Assembly: GCA_963920765.1 (NCBI GenBank)
Contig: OY987250.1
Coordinates: 5,518,001-5,582,000 of the forward strand
Length of the DNA stretch: 64,000 bases
Reading direction: 5' to 3'
Origin: Ulota crispa
Lineage: Eukaryota > Streptophyta > Bryopsida > Orthotrichales > Orthotrichaceae
Shown here: piece by piece, positions 38,313 to 49,917 of the stretch
Numbering within the stretch: position 1 is the first letter of the stretch
Layout of the letters: the number at the start of each line of letters is the position of its first letter
The notes under the pieces: model-generated
Database searches by the model: none
Seen by the model: the letters and a program-made list of their open reading frames with translations, nothing else
What the model was told of the DNA's origin: nothing
Translations under genes and position numbers: made by a program

Positions 38313-41300
38313 GGTAAGATGTTTTGAAAAGGAAAGTTCAACCCCCTAAAATTATTTTGTGTTTACGAGTTTAAATGGCTTGAAAGTTACCTCTCTCAAT
38401 AAAATGATTAGTGGAGTGAATTTTTGAATTCTTTTTAATAATTCAACCATAAGACTTATTTTGTTGCTTAATTATGTACACCCTTTCAAAATTTCAGACC
38501 TTAGAAGGACATATTTTCATTAGATAATAACACTCAAAGTAGGATAAAAACTTTTTTTGAAGCTTCTCTAAAGTGTCGATTTTTATTTTGGTCATCCAAA
38601 ATAATATCTTCCGCTTTACAAATTTCTTGTGCAACTTGAATTTCTTGTAGAGCATGAAGTTAGCTATATGCCTCACAAATTTCATAACCATCTAATGCTT
38701 AAAACATAATGGAAAAAAAATTGGAAGTGGGAACTACTTTGTTGAAATTGTCACTACACTACGAAAACTTCATTAAAGAGATTTGTATAGTAATAAATCT
38801 CAATTGCAAAATCCGTGTGGTGTAAACCTAGAGCATCATGTAAAGTACTCTCCAAAGGCATTTTTTTCTAAAAACAAAAAGTAAAATAGAAGTTACTACA
38901 TAGTCAAGGAAAGTTGACCGCAAATTTTGCCCATTGAATAAGCCATTGTAAAGTGTTTTTGAGCACTATTTGAGCAACACCCTTCCCAATCTCTTTGTTT
39001 CTAATTTTTTTAGGGATGCCCGTGTTGACACCTAAATCACATATGGTACCATATCTTACTCAAAAATTATTCAATTCCAAATTTTTTTGGGAGGAATGCA
39101 AGCTTTATCAATATGAGCACATACACCATTGTTTTCATCATCTTACCTCAAGTATTTATATGGAAAATGCTTGCCCAAATATACAAAAAGCCCAAAGTGG
39201 GCTCCTTGGTCCTTTAGGGATTAAGGGCTGAAACTGAATTTTGGGCAAGTAAAACTTTTTGAAATATTTTTCAGCAAATTTTCCTTGAAAGACAAGAGGA
39301 ATTGGCATCTAATCAAGTATGTTTCATATTTTTTGGAGCTTTGTGGAATTAGTTATGAAATTTTGAAGTGGAAAGGCCATAGGTCTCTAAAGTAATGCAC
39401 CTCCTCAAATGTGTACATTGCACGTACATTGTTGAAGGGCTATGAAAAATAACATGTACAAGTTGAGTATGTTTGAGGAGGTGCACCATTTTAGAACCTT
39501 ACTTAGAAAAGTGCTTGCAAATTTTGGGAATAATTGATTGTGGGAGATGGTAGATTAGAACATTTGATCAAATAACATGCTTGTGATGACAAAATCTTTT
39601 TTTTTGGTAGGTAGTTGCTATAATATGATTTTTACAAAATTTTCTAAGCCCTTGATTCATCTCAATATTTTTGAGTAGCAAGATTAGATTTGAATGCACA
39701 CACTTGCAAATTATTGAAGATTTTACTTCTTTGTATGTAGTTTTAGGGCTTCAAACTGCTATTGCGCATAAAATGATGACTAGCACAATTAGTGAGGTTT
39801 GCCCTGACAACAATTTAGAACATGCTTGGACTCTTATTGGTGCTTTTCTGCTACCACAAAGCACATACAAAGAAGCTTGCAATGAAATTTGATTGGTTGT
39901 AGTATGTAAGACATTGCTTTCCACCATGCCCCTTTTGTGTTTCACCCAATTAAGACTCTTGAGACACTTGTATAACATTTGGATTGTCTTGCCATTACTT
40001 CAATAACATGAACCACTTGAATACCTTCATAATTGTAATTTATAGCAAGGTCAAAGAATTAGATCCAATACCTCAAACATGTGTGTAAAATCATGTGAGG
40101 ACCATTTTGATCCTTTGGGACATTCAAGGCTTAAAAATATTGAGGTTGTAGTCTAAAGGATATTTGTAATGCTTAAAGTTAACATAAATAGATTGCAAAT
40201 GTGTAATAATCATTATAAATCAATATCATAAATGCAAAGTATGTCTAAATCACTTTTGCACAAGACTATATGAACAAAATTCATCTAACATAATGAACTC
40301 AATGTTATTTTGAAACCATTTCTTCATCATCTCTGTAGTGCAAAAAGGCTCTAATTGGATAATTTTTTTGGATAAATTAGATGTGCAACCTATTCCTATA
40401 AGCAACCCTAGATGTAATTAATGCAAGTCCCTCTTATAGACATAACTAATGTACCAAATGTTGTGGACTTGTTAACATTTACATGGATCAAAGTATTAGT
40501 TTCCATGCAATCTTGAAAAAATCCTTGAAAATGATACAAAATTCTTAGCAAATATATAACCATTTTAACATTGTGAGAGCACTCAAGGACAACGCTATTT
40601 TGTGAGCCTAAAATGGTGCGTCAAGATTTGGTGATGCAGGAATCAATGAAAAGGTAAAAAAGAAAGTAATTTTTTCAAGAGATTAAAATTTAAAATGCAC
40701 AATTGTAGGGCCCTATGTACACGATTATAGGTGAAATTGAGTATTTTTACAAAAAATCTAGGCTCATGGCTCACGAATCCCCGCTCACAATATAGCATTC
40801 CCTGAAGAGAACATCTCTTACACTTTTGCTTCAATTGTTTAGAAATACTTTTAGTTTATTCCAAGTTTACATTCCTAAATATCCAAAAAATCTAATAATT
40901 TGAAACATTTTGTTTTGGAGAATTTAGGGTTCAAGTATTCTTCTTCCCTCTTAGACATCTCATGTTAACAATTTTGGTAAACTTTGATCAATATAATCTT
41001 GGAGTTGCGTTGTTAGGTCATCTTGAAACTTTGTGAAAAAGTGCACACCTAAATCTTCTTTGGGAACTAAGGTAGGAGGTTCTAAAATGGTGCATGCTCT
41101 AAAATGGTGCACCTCCTCAAATGAACTCAACTTGTACATGTTATTTTTCATAACCCTTCAACAATGTACATGCACTATACATTTGAGGAGGTGCACCATT
41201 CTAGAGACCTATGGCCTTTCCACTTCAAAATTTCATAACAAATTTCACAAAGCTTCAAAAAATATGAAACAACTTAGGTTAGATGCCAATTTCTCTTGTC

Positions 41301-41760
41301 TTTCAAGGAAAATTTACTGAAAAATATTTCAAAAAGTTTCACCTCCCTAAAATTCAGTTTCAGCCTTTAAATGCTCCATTTCAGAACCTCCTGAGTTGCT
41401 TCAAGCAGAAATTTTGTGAAATGTAGCCACATTCGTGAACAGAATGGAAGGTTTCTCAACTCGACAAGTGGCGGGAAAACACGTGTCGTACCCAGCTGGC
41501 AGCTCAATGCCACGTCATGTTCCGCAGATGTCGGTTGATTTGGGTCTTCCGGAGCGCCGGTGAGAGTCTCGTTGGAAACACCGAAGCTGCTCCGATCGAG
41601 ATGTCGCTTGCCAATTCAGGATCCCCGCGATCGATCTCCCCCTTAACATCAGATGAATTTTAGAGCAGTTCCAAGTCTTCTCTGCATTTCCAGAGTTGTT
41701 GTTGCTTCCATTTTCATATAACATCTTCAAGTTTGAATCGAAGTTCTTGAGATTCTGCAT
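38313..41760. other. AT-rich intergenic DNA holding a large inverted repeat
   Basis: No gene is supported. The notable content is the inverted-repeat pair at 39222-39500 and 41077-41370. From about 41.45 kb GC content rises toward the gene starting at 41827. Confidence 0.5.
39222..41370. repeat. Pair of roughly 290-bp inverted repeats spaced 1.6 kb
   Basis: The left arm (39222-39500) and right arm (41077-41370) are reverse complements at about 90%, starting GGGCTGAAACTGAATTTT / AAAATTCAGTTTCAGCC. Each arm contains a smaller internal hairpin (GGTGCACCTCCTCAAATG and its complement). The 1.6-kb core has no coding potential. It may be a non-autonomous transposon with long terminal repeats or two opposed insertions of one element. 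Confidence 0.75.
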
Positions 41761-41826
41761 TTCTATTCAGGTTTTGTGTTTTCCTGCTTTGTTCGATCTG
41801 TGTTCTGTTGCGGAGGATCTGTGAAG

Positions 41827-43687
41827 ATGAGTAACACCGATGGAGCAGGAGCTATTGCATTCAAGGGACTAGGGATGATGTTGAGTGCATCCAAGCAAGG
41901 CATGGCGGCGTTGTCCGGTGGATTGAACAAGGTGCGCAAGCAGTACGCGACGAAGCACGAGGCGGACGTGCTCGCGGAGCTCAAGAAGAAGGGCTTACGT
42001 CCTAACGACATACTGTTTCAAGGTATGTGTTATTACCTCTTCGGATGAGTAGATCCTTGGTTTGTGACCATTTTGGGAGATGACCTAATTTTAATCCGCG
42101 TTGGAATGCTTTAGCGAATTTCGAGTCTATTGCTTGATTAACTGACACGGTCAACGTGTTTGATTTTTTCGCAGCTGTGCAGAAGCTTGATTATCTCTCT
42201 CTCGCTGGATATAAACATGAAGTGACTCTTGTCTCGCAGCAACTTGCAAAGAGGCTGGTGAGTTACTACACTTTCTTATAGGAATTTTATTTACACTTAG
42301 ACCTCTTTTCAACAACTATCAAACCTGTAATAGTGGTTGTATTTGTTGTAATATGGAGTCAGTATGTAACGTGACATTACAGAGGTAATTTATAGAATGA
42401 AACAATTTCTGGCCATTGTAATTGCTTGGAGTATGCTGTTATTCCCATTTGCTTTAAACGCTCTTCGTGAATTAGCAGCAGCTTCTTAGACATTTAAAGT
42501 AAATTGTGGAGGCAGAGAATTCATGGCTTGAGATGAAGTGTGTGAATATGAGAATTTTTGAGACAATCCTCTTTCGCTGACTTAGGTTATGGTTAACTGA
42601 GTCGTTGATTTTATGCGCACCGCAGCTTGATCCTGAGAAAAGCACGGTGCCACTGGAGATGATATTGGTGCTAGCAGGCTCCATGAGTGAAGAAGCGCTA
42701 AAATTTGGTGATTTTCAAAAGAACTCCATACTCCAAGGTTTGCAAGAATATATCAACATGTCGAGGATGGGAAAGGACCACTACGACAGGGATACCATGG
42801 TGCATGAATTCTACTATGCAATACTTATGTGCTCAGAGGTGCTCAACTGCCTTTTTTTTTTTGGCTCCTGTAACACATGAACTTCAAGTCTTAGCAATGC
42901 TATCTTGGTTGAGTATCTTGTTGCCGACTTGAAGTATTGGAACCATTCAAACTTTTGGCAATTGAACGGGTGTCGATTCTGTCAAGTCATCACATAACGA
43001 TAGTCTATTCAACTAAGTTGGTTCAATTGTTTGCAACTGCAGGAAATTGGGGATGACTGGCAACAGTTTGAAGTGCTTTGCAAGGAAGCAGTGCGACGAG
43101 TGGTAACAATGGGTGGCGCAGAGGATGCGAATCACGACATGCAGTAAGTCATCACCTATTTGCTTTTGCATTATCTTTTGAGAATTAGAGGATACCACTT
43201 GCGTCACTTTAAGCGTTTTATCATCCATAGAACTCTGATTTTTGAGAAATTTATAGAGTTATGGAGAAATCTTTAGGTAATGAAGCCACGTTTGTTATGG
43301 CCAACTTTTTATTATTATGTAACAATTTTTTTATGCAATTTCAAAGTGGGAGGTTGTAGACCACTGCAAGGAACGGTAGAGACGCCATTTCTATTCAAGG
43401 ATGAGTTACAGTAGACAGTTACCCAAGTCATGCTTATACCAATAGCAGTGTACATGCTGAGTTCTCTTTTGATTTTCTTCAGGCACAAGTCAGCCAAGGC
43501 GCTGTTCACATTTGCATCAGCGGTGAAACTTGCTGCTCAGCAGGAGGAGCAGAAGCGCAATAAATCCTTGCGAGACGCCGAGGCTTTGATCCAGAAGGAG
43601 CAAGAGAAAAGGGCCAGAGTTGTTGCTTCACAGTCTTCCAACTCGCTGAAACCTGCTTCAAATGTACAACCAACAACAACCACCTAG
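41827..43687 (+). CDS. Unrecognised five-exon gene, 265-residue protein
   Basis: Exons 41827-42022, 42175-42257, 42626-42838, 43043-43143 and 43483-43687 join in frame with GT-AG introns and end in TAG. I do not recognise the family. The N-terminus is small-residue-rich (MSNTDGAGAIAFKGLGMMLS), followed by a basic helix-like stretch (LNKVRKQYATKHEADVLAEL). The middle is hydrophobic-helical with acidic patches (VPLEMILVLAGSMSEEALKF, EFYYAILMCSEEIGDDWQQF). The C-terminus is a charged, Q/E/K-rich probable coiled coil (QQEEQKRNKSLRDAEALIQK) with a short S/T/Q tail. There is no signal peptide and no clear membrane segment. Perfect phase across four introns and the composition argue that it is a real cytosolic or nuclear protein. 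It is divergently placed from NOT1. Confidence 0.8.
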
Positions 43688-44401
43688 AGCGAGGGCACAA
43701 CCAACAACTGGCTGATTATGGCGACATGAGCAAGCAAGACCTTTTCATAAGTAAACGGGTTTAATTTGTCTTTTTTGGAAATAGCCTGGTTCTTATGGAG
43801 GATTGTATATCAGGTTGTGCATATCTGGGTTCCTTAATCGGTATAACGAGCCAATCGGCAGTTTAAATGTGCAGATTCAGTCTTATAGCAAATATTTGGC
43901 TGAAATGTGGCATAGGAAGTACAATAGGAGCTGTACTGTGAACGACATTTACACTACGTATGAACCGTGTACACTACGTGTAAGCTGCCCTTGGCATCTG
44001 TGAACACTATCACTACAAGGATATGGTGTCTGAATTGACACAAAATTGACAAGTGAATGTCCGATTTGACAAAAGCCTCCATTTAGCACAAAACTCTGTT
44101 CATTTTCTGTGAACATACTATCACTAAGCTTACTAGGTCAATTCTTTTTGCTTGTGTGGTCTGAGGGGAGCTCAATTGTGTACAAATTTTGCTAGAAGAA
44201 ATGTCGAAAATAAATGGCGCTGAAGCGTGGGACCTACACCCTGCGATCAGGGCGCGTGCAAGGACTAATGAGTAGTAGGGCGCGGGGGTCGTGGAGCAGC
44301 TTTGGGCGCAAGCCCAAGTGAAGCGGCCCTTAGTGCAAATCTTGATGGTAGTATGCTTAGGTTTTGTTGTGGTGATTGTGAATTTGGTTAGGGTTTGCCG
44401 T

Positions 44402-44490
44402 GGTGATCATGGGTTTGGCAGGTGGGAGCTCATGGAACGGGAGCTAAGCTGCCTCTGGTGGATGAGCAGGTGGTAAGCTTAAGCTTCAAG
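44402..44490. repeat. Direct repeat, second copy at about 47024-47120
   Basis: GGTGGGAGCTCATGGAACGG and its surroundings at 44402-44490 recur at 47024-47120 in the same orientation, about 80% identical, ending in the GATGAGCAGGTGGT(A/G)AGCTT block. The left copy lies at the 3' edge of the broken secreted-protein gene, so the right copy is probably a further remnant of that gene. Confidence 0.65.
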
Positions 44491-44842
44491 CTTTTGTCCA
44501 ACAATGCTATCAACAAGGTATCCGGAGATTATAGCCGTTCCGCCGGGGTTGTCTTCTACAACAACTTAAGAACCATCTTCAATGTTGATTGTGGTTGATT
44601 GATGCGTTGCGGTGACGGTAAACAATGCAATGTTGTTGTGGCATCCCTGCACATTCACCACAAACTCTTAGTTGTGCCTTACGGGCTCCTTCTTGTACAC
44701 CACCTTGTATTGCAAACCTGGAGTAATTACAGTCACTGTGAAATGGCACTTGGCTTGGTTTAGGATTGTTCCCCCTCGCGCTCCTCATGTTCATGATCAG
44801 CGTCAATACAGCCACAAACGGCCACATCCTTAGCATCTTCAT
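44479..44842 (-). pseudogene. Broken gene for a small secreted protein
   Basis: On the minus strand, ATG at 44842 opens a signal-peptide-like start (MLRMWPFVAVLTLIMNM). After about 35 codons the protein-like signal moves to the next frame: TVTVITPGLQYKVVYKKEPV, EFVVNVQGCHNNIALFTVTA, then VVVEDNPGGTAIISGYLVDS. These pieces are separated by in-frame TAA codons, the last at 44479-44481. Alternating V/T-rich strands suggest a beta-sandwich domain. I do not recognise the family. A frameshift plus several stops mark it as a pseudogene, unless an unrecognised intron removes some of them. Confidence 0.55.
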
Positions 44843-44849
44843 TCTCGCT

Positions 44850-46290
44850 AAGGTTGTTACGACCAGTACACCCTAAACTGTTTTCAGAAAGTTTTGGTGC
44901 TCATATGTGGCTCACAGCATCAGTGGTGGATGCTTATCTGGTTCAAGGCAAGTAAGTGATGGCAGCTTTAGCTTGCTTGCTCAAGGATGAAAATACTGCT
45001 CTTGCAACATGACAAATTTTCCGTTGTTGTAATCTTTTGAACTGGTTCAGGTATGAATATTTTCATGTTGGCATAGAACTCTAAATTGACTAATTCAATC
45101 CTCACAGTATGTATCCTCAAGGTTTGTTTGCAACTAGTTGATCATAACCAGCGAAGTAACATCGAATTATACTGGCTGCTAATGGTACAGAAATTGTTAA
45201 ACAGAAATGTTAGACATCGTACTATACAGTACATGCAGAATCGGACTTCAAGAGATTGTGATTGCTAGTCAGAACCATTTATTCAGGACCTTAGTCCAAA
45301 AAGATGAGCAATCAAAACTTCTTAGTGTTACATAAACCAACCTCAACATATCTAAAGAAGTCATTGCCTCGTAGAATAGAAAGAAGAATTGGAAGCTTCA
45401 GGATTTAGTTGCGGTCTTATATTGGAGCATAGGGGAGTGGTATTGTGTAGAGCATCATACCTGTACTTGCATGAGTAGGTGGGTACGATGGTGAGGGTTG
45501 TAGGTAAATGAACTTTTGCCCGAAATTGCACAGCCCTATCTCAATTTTGATTCTTTCCCTAAACTGTATATATTCTTTTTGACATAATCCACCAGAGAGA
45601 GTGATTCGGAGGGGTTTCCTCAGATCAGCTCTTTTCAATGGTGTGTTCATCGCGTAAGAAGCTGGATTGCTGGACTTTGAGAGAGGAGTCTATTGGGGGA
45701 TTCGAAGGTCTCGCACCATGCATTCTAGTATTGGTACTTTCCCAGAGGTCGCTTATAAACATACTGGTACTACCTGAACCAACACATTGATTTCATTCGG
45801 ATATAGTGCACGAACTCTCAGATACTAGGGGATTTCAAACCTTTGTTGTTTTATCAGCAAAATCATTTTTCTCAACCACGGTTTTCTCTGCCTCTTTTTG
45901 CAGTACAAGAATTGTGATTTATCACAGTGGTCTTGACGTTGTCCGTTCCCATCCACCCAAATACAATAGATGGTGAACAGGGTTTCCCATCTTTTTTCAA
46001 TATTTCTCAGGCGAGGCAGTTTGCGGACCTAGGAGAGATAATACTTGCATTTTCTACACCTTGATATGAGCATAAAAGCTTCTGCTTTCTTAATGAAAAA
46101 ACAGAGTTTGAGAAAAAGTTGGTTCTCTCTTGAGAAAGCTCTCACAAGTGAGAGCAAAAATGCCTTGATAAAAACAATTTCTTTGAAACCCCTATTCGAT
46201 TGAATCTTGCAGGGATGAGCACTTAAGTATTTGATCATTTTGAAAAACATAGTGCTCTTTGCTAAGATGACGAGATGGTGTGACACTTGT
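44850..46290. other. Intergenic, no gene seen
   Basis: Moderately AT-rich sequence within the 4.3-kb bracketed block. Short open frames on both strands have no protein-like pattern. Confidence 0.4.
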
Positions 46291-46299
46291 GAAATTTTA

Positions 46300-46745
46300 G
46301 GGGAAACTACAAATAGGGGCATGAAAATGAAAATGATTATAGATAGGGGGCCATAGTTTCAAAATGATTACAAATAGGGGCACAATTTCAAAATAATTTA
46401 TAAACTTTTGTAATTTTTTTTGGTTTGGACATTGGTTGATTATTTGATTTAGATACATCACAATAAATGTTAGTTAACTTTCAAAAAACTTAAAGGCCTC
46501 TAAATCAAGCCTAAATAAAGAATATTTAGTAAAGAGGATGACAATTTTTGAAGAGACCTCTAAGTTTTTTGAAAATTAGCTATCATTTAATGTGATGTCT
46601 CTACTAAATCAACCAATGTTCAAACCAAAAAAAATTCAAAAGTTTATAAATTATTTTGAAATTGTGCCCCTACCTGTAATCATTTTGAAACTATGCCCCT
46701 GGTTGTAATATTTTTTGTTTTCACACCCCTATTTGTAATTTCCCC
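46300..46745. mobile_element. Foldback MITE, Mutator-like (446 bp)
   Basis: Nearly the whole element is a hairpin. The left tip GGGGAAACTACAAATAGGGG pairs with CCCCTATTTGTAATTTCCCC at the right tip, and the repeats of ATAGGGG/CCCCTAT continue inward. It is flanked by GAAATTTTA (46291-46299) and AAAATTTTA (46746-46754), a 9-bp duplication with one mismatch. Tip and duplication length match the element at 4612-5395, so they are one family. Confidence 0.85.
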
Positions 46746-47204
46746 AAAATTTTATGTGCTCAAGCAAAATCCTGAATGTTACACCACTAGGACGGTTCTC
46801 ATGTTAGTAAGGTAGTAACAAGAATGTGTAGTGCAATACATGAAACAGAAATGTAATATCAATTTTGTCAATTGCAGATGTTAGTTTCAATCATTCAAAA
46901 ACAAAAGGATTTAACCTTTACCCTGTGCCTAAATAGTTTACAATTTTGTGCATGCGTGCTTATGCGCCAAAAACTCTGGAATGTGGGAGTAGAAGTTGCA
47001 ACAATTTACCCTTGGGTTTGACATGGTGGTCATGGGTTTGGAAGGTGGGAGCCCATGGAACGGGAGTCAAGCTGCTTTGCCTTAGGTAGATGAGCAGGTG
47101 GTGAGCTTCAAGCTGGTCACTCTTTGTCAAGGGGATTCTGTCTACTCCCACTTGTTTTAGATCCTTCATTGTCGCCGTCATCATACTTGTTCTCCTTGAT
47201 TCTT

Positions 47205-47335
47205 AAGAGCCAGAAAATCATGGTCAAATCTACAAAAAGCTGATAAAGATTGTTATCTAACCTACAATATATTGTAGATTAGGTCATAATTTTTGTCAAC
47301 TTTTTTATAGATTCAATCATGGTTTCCTTGTAGTG
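47205..47335. mobile_element. Small hairpin element with a CACTA-like right tip
   Basis: The left half, ATCATGGTCAAATCTACAAA, pairs imperfectly with the right half, which ends GGTTTCCTTGTAGTG at 47335 (complement CACTACAAGGAAACC). A left-end fragment of the same family (ACAAGGAAACCATGGTCAAA) occurs at about 48573-48620. The outermost left bases are lost. Confidence 0.45.
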
Positions 47336-47809
47336 GTAAAAGAGAGTATTCTACAACTTGGTGTGCACAATTTGGACCCTCAAATTTGATATTGCATGCC
47401 TTCCATAACAAATGCAATAAAGTTTGTTAAGTTTTGTAACTACTAACAAGTTCTCCTTCATTATTGTATCATATATAATTGTTCTATCACCACCAATCAC
47501 AATGAATTTCAACCATTACAAGGTGTCTAATTAAAGTTCTATACATTGAATATTGCATTTAGGTTGCCCCACACTAATGGTTGGCCATGTTTGGATTTCA
47601 CATGGTTTACAACTTAAATCTTGTTAAGTTTTTCTACAGCAGCTTTGTAATGGTTGCAAGGCCCTTTCAAACTTGTTATTTTGCATTAATTAGTGATGAA
47701 AATTGATTTTATAGCAGTAAAAGTGTAAGATATGAGGATTAGTGTGGGGCAACCTAAACGCCATATTTAGTGTAGTTTTAGTTTGAAGCTTCATCTGCCC
47801 AAACTCAAA

Positions 47810-48076
47810 CATAACATTCAGTAGCCTAAAGAGAGGCTACCTTTCCCTCTCATTAGGTATCATCCACGAACTTCATCTTGACAAAAAAAAAGTTAATTTT
47901 AATTTTAATTTTCTGACACGTTTGGCCCCCTCTACGTGTGTGCATTGAACTAAGCTTCCCTTTCATAAACTCTGACAATTCAATTAAGTGTCCCCATAGC
48001 TAAAGAAAGGTGTGCAATATTCCACACCATTCTTTTGGAGGGAGAGCAGCCTTTACTAGTGCTACTGAATGTTATG
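47810..48076. mobile_element. Short inverted-repeat element, copy 2 (267 bp)
   Basis: The ends are the exact inverted pair CATAACATTCAGTAGC and GCTACTGAATGTTATG. The sub-terminal blocks are the same as in 5486-5931. It is shorter because the central tandem duplication of copy 1 is missing. Two copies 42 kb apart with intact tips show a mobile family. Confidence 0.75.
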
Positions 48077-48428
48077 AAACCATGAACAACTACAATGATT
48101 ATTACATTTATTGTAAAGTTCAACAATGCCGCGATGATCCACTGTAATATTGTTCACAGATGCCAAGGGCAGCTTACACGTCATGTACAATGTTCATACT
48201 TAGTGTAATCGTAGTTATTACAAGGGAAATTATGTCTAAATTGACAAAATGTTGACAAACTTTTGTCAATCATGCTATCAATTAGGATATGTTGATTTGG
48301 ACATACAATTGACAAACTTTTGTCAACGTTTTGTCAATACATTAACAAGGTTTAGTTAATTTGTTCTGCCTTGTCCAAGAAATACTCTTGTAGCTCTTTA
48401 GCTCATCACTAAATCTGAAACTCAATAT

Positions 48429-48546
48429 CACTACAAGAAAACAATGTCGGAATCAACAAGTATGAATCTACAAAACTTGTCCGAATTGACAAAAAAATGT
48501 CTGAATCTACAGAAAATGACCAAATTGACAGCCTTTTCTTGTAGTT
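48429..48546. mobile_element. CACTA-tipped miniature element (118 bp)
   Basis: It starts CACTACAAGAAAACAATGTC and ends CCTTTTCTTGTAGTT; the 13-bp tips pair apart from the final base. CACTACAAGAAAA is the common tip of plant CACTA/En-Spm elements. The flanking trinucleotides TAT and AAT agree at two of three bases. There is no coding capacity. Confidence 0.6.
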
Positions 48547-48639
48547 AATGCTCACACTTGTGGATGTATCCACAAGGAAACCATGGTCAAATCTACAAAA
48601 AGTTGACAAAGATTCACTAGTGTTTTTTTCATGGTCCAC

Positions 48640-49910
48640 ACTTACTTTAATATTGTAAATATTAACCACATATAGTAAGTGTGGTAGAGTAGTTGAAAAG
48701 GGGTGGTACTTATATCAATTCCCATATCTAAAATCTCACTCTACTAAGGAGAAACAAGCGCCTTGCAAAACAATGCTATAGTTGCTTGCAGGTCTTCAAT
48801 ATTATTTATTAGTGCCCAGTAGGTTTTTTTTTTGGCAATTTAACCTTTTAACAACCACAGAGCACTATAGTGCCCTAGCTGTATAGTATGGATATGGCTT
48901 TGTCGCGTTCACTTGCGGTTCGGAGATTGGTCCAATTGGAAATTGCTTCCGTTGGATGCTTTTAGATTGCTAGCGCACTGACGGTGGGAACTTCCGCGAT
49001 TAGATCCGGGTGTAGATTACAAAAGTGGCGGATGCGGTTAGTGTTCTACGAAAGGTTGGGTGACCCTAACATACATTGATTTTTGTGGTTTATACACTTG
49101 ATGTGGCATGGCGCAAACTGCCACCTCTGCTGCAATACATCCTTAAGGTGACGGGAAGCGGTTTGGTTGAGTTATGGCACGCGCTGTACTATAATCACTC
49201 TCTCTGCAACAATTACTTTTTTGGAGAGATTCATGGTGATTTTGGACATGTGCAAGCCCCGTGGAGTTGAAAAGTTTCAAGCTCTTCCCTTGATGTCTGC
49301 GTGGATCTCGAGGAGACCAAATGAATGCATGTTGTTGCGTGCAGAAATTTTGAACTACCGAATGCATGTTTCCTTACTGAGTCTTCATGCGTCTTGTCTT
49401 GCGTTCACATGATCTTGTCGTGGTGTTGCAAAGCTTGTAGGAGCGCAGCGCGTATTGTGATTCATGTAGTACCTTGTACATGTGAGGTTACGTTACAGTT
49501 GGAGCTGTTTACAGCCAGATGTGAACGGCATGTTTGCGGTCGACTTGATTGGGGGTGTGTGTGGAGGCGTAGTGTTGACGGGATTGCCTACCGTTGCAGT
49601 TTTAGAAGACCATGCAAGTGTCCATGAGTGAAGCTTGTTACCGCATCTTTGAAATGCCTTGGGATTTTGGAACTGTTTGTATACTTGGTTTAAAAGGCAA
49701 AGTTTCTGTGTAATGTGGGATTCTCCAATTTCGTTTGTTGGATTCCATAGTGCCCTTGGGGACTTAGGATTGTGGATTATGCCATTCTAAAAGACTCTTT
49801 CCTTGCAATTGCGCTACTGTTTAGCTTCGTAGGGTTTTAAACTTCTACAATTTCTCTTCCTTGTAGATATCTTCAGTGAAAGCATGGCCAATTCAGTTTA
49901 TACGGTTTGA
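48640..49910. other. Higher-GC intergenic stretch, no supportable gene
   Basis: From 48.9 to 49.7 kb the base composition is close to that of the genes, unlike the flanks. Overlapping short open frames exist (for example 100 codons, cysteine-rich, at 49325-49627). None has a domain, a splice-supported extension or a clear start. It could be a decayed gene or a non-coding transcript. Confidence 0.35.
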
Positions 49911-49917
49911 TTATATG

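Larger units (their letters stand above)
43941..48216. repeat. 4.3-kb block bracketed by inverted repeats
   Basis: The left end (43941-44007) and right end (48151-48216) are inverted copies. A 30-bp core, CGTGTAAGCTGCCCTTGGCA plus ten more bases at 43977-44006, is perfect at 48151-48180, and the outer 35 bp are about 80% alike. The block encloses a broken gene, a direct repeat and two small inserted elements. It may be a large non-autonomous DNA transposon or a pair of opposed fragments. Confidence 0.65.

Noticed and set aside
44011..47335. A single 3.3-kb CACTA element using CACTACAAGG at 44011 and CCTTGTAGTG at 47326-47335
   Set aside because: The tips agree for only about 11 bp and the flanking trinucleotides (TAT and GTA) do not match, so they more likely belong to separate small elements.
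49325..49627. Cysteine-rich 100-codon frame as a secreted peptide gene
   Set aside because: There is no signal peptide, the cysteine spacing is irregular, and other open frames overlap it.
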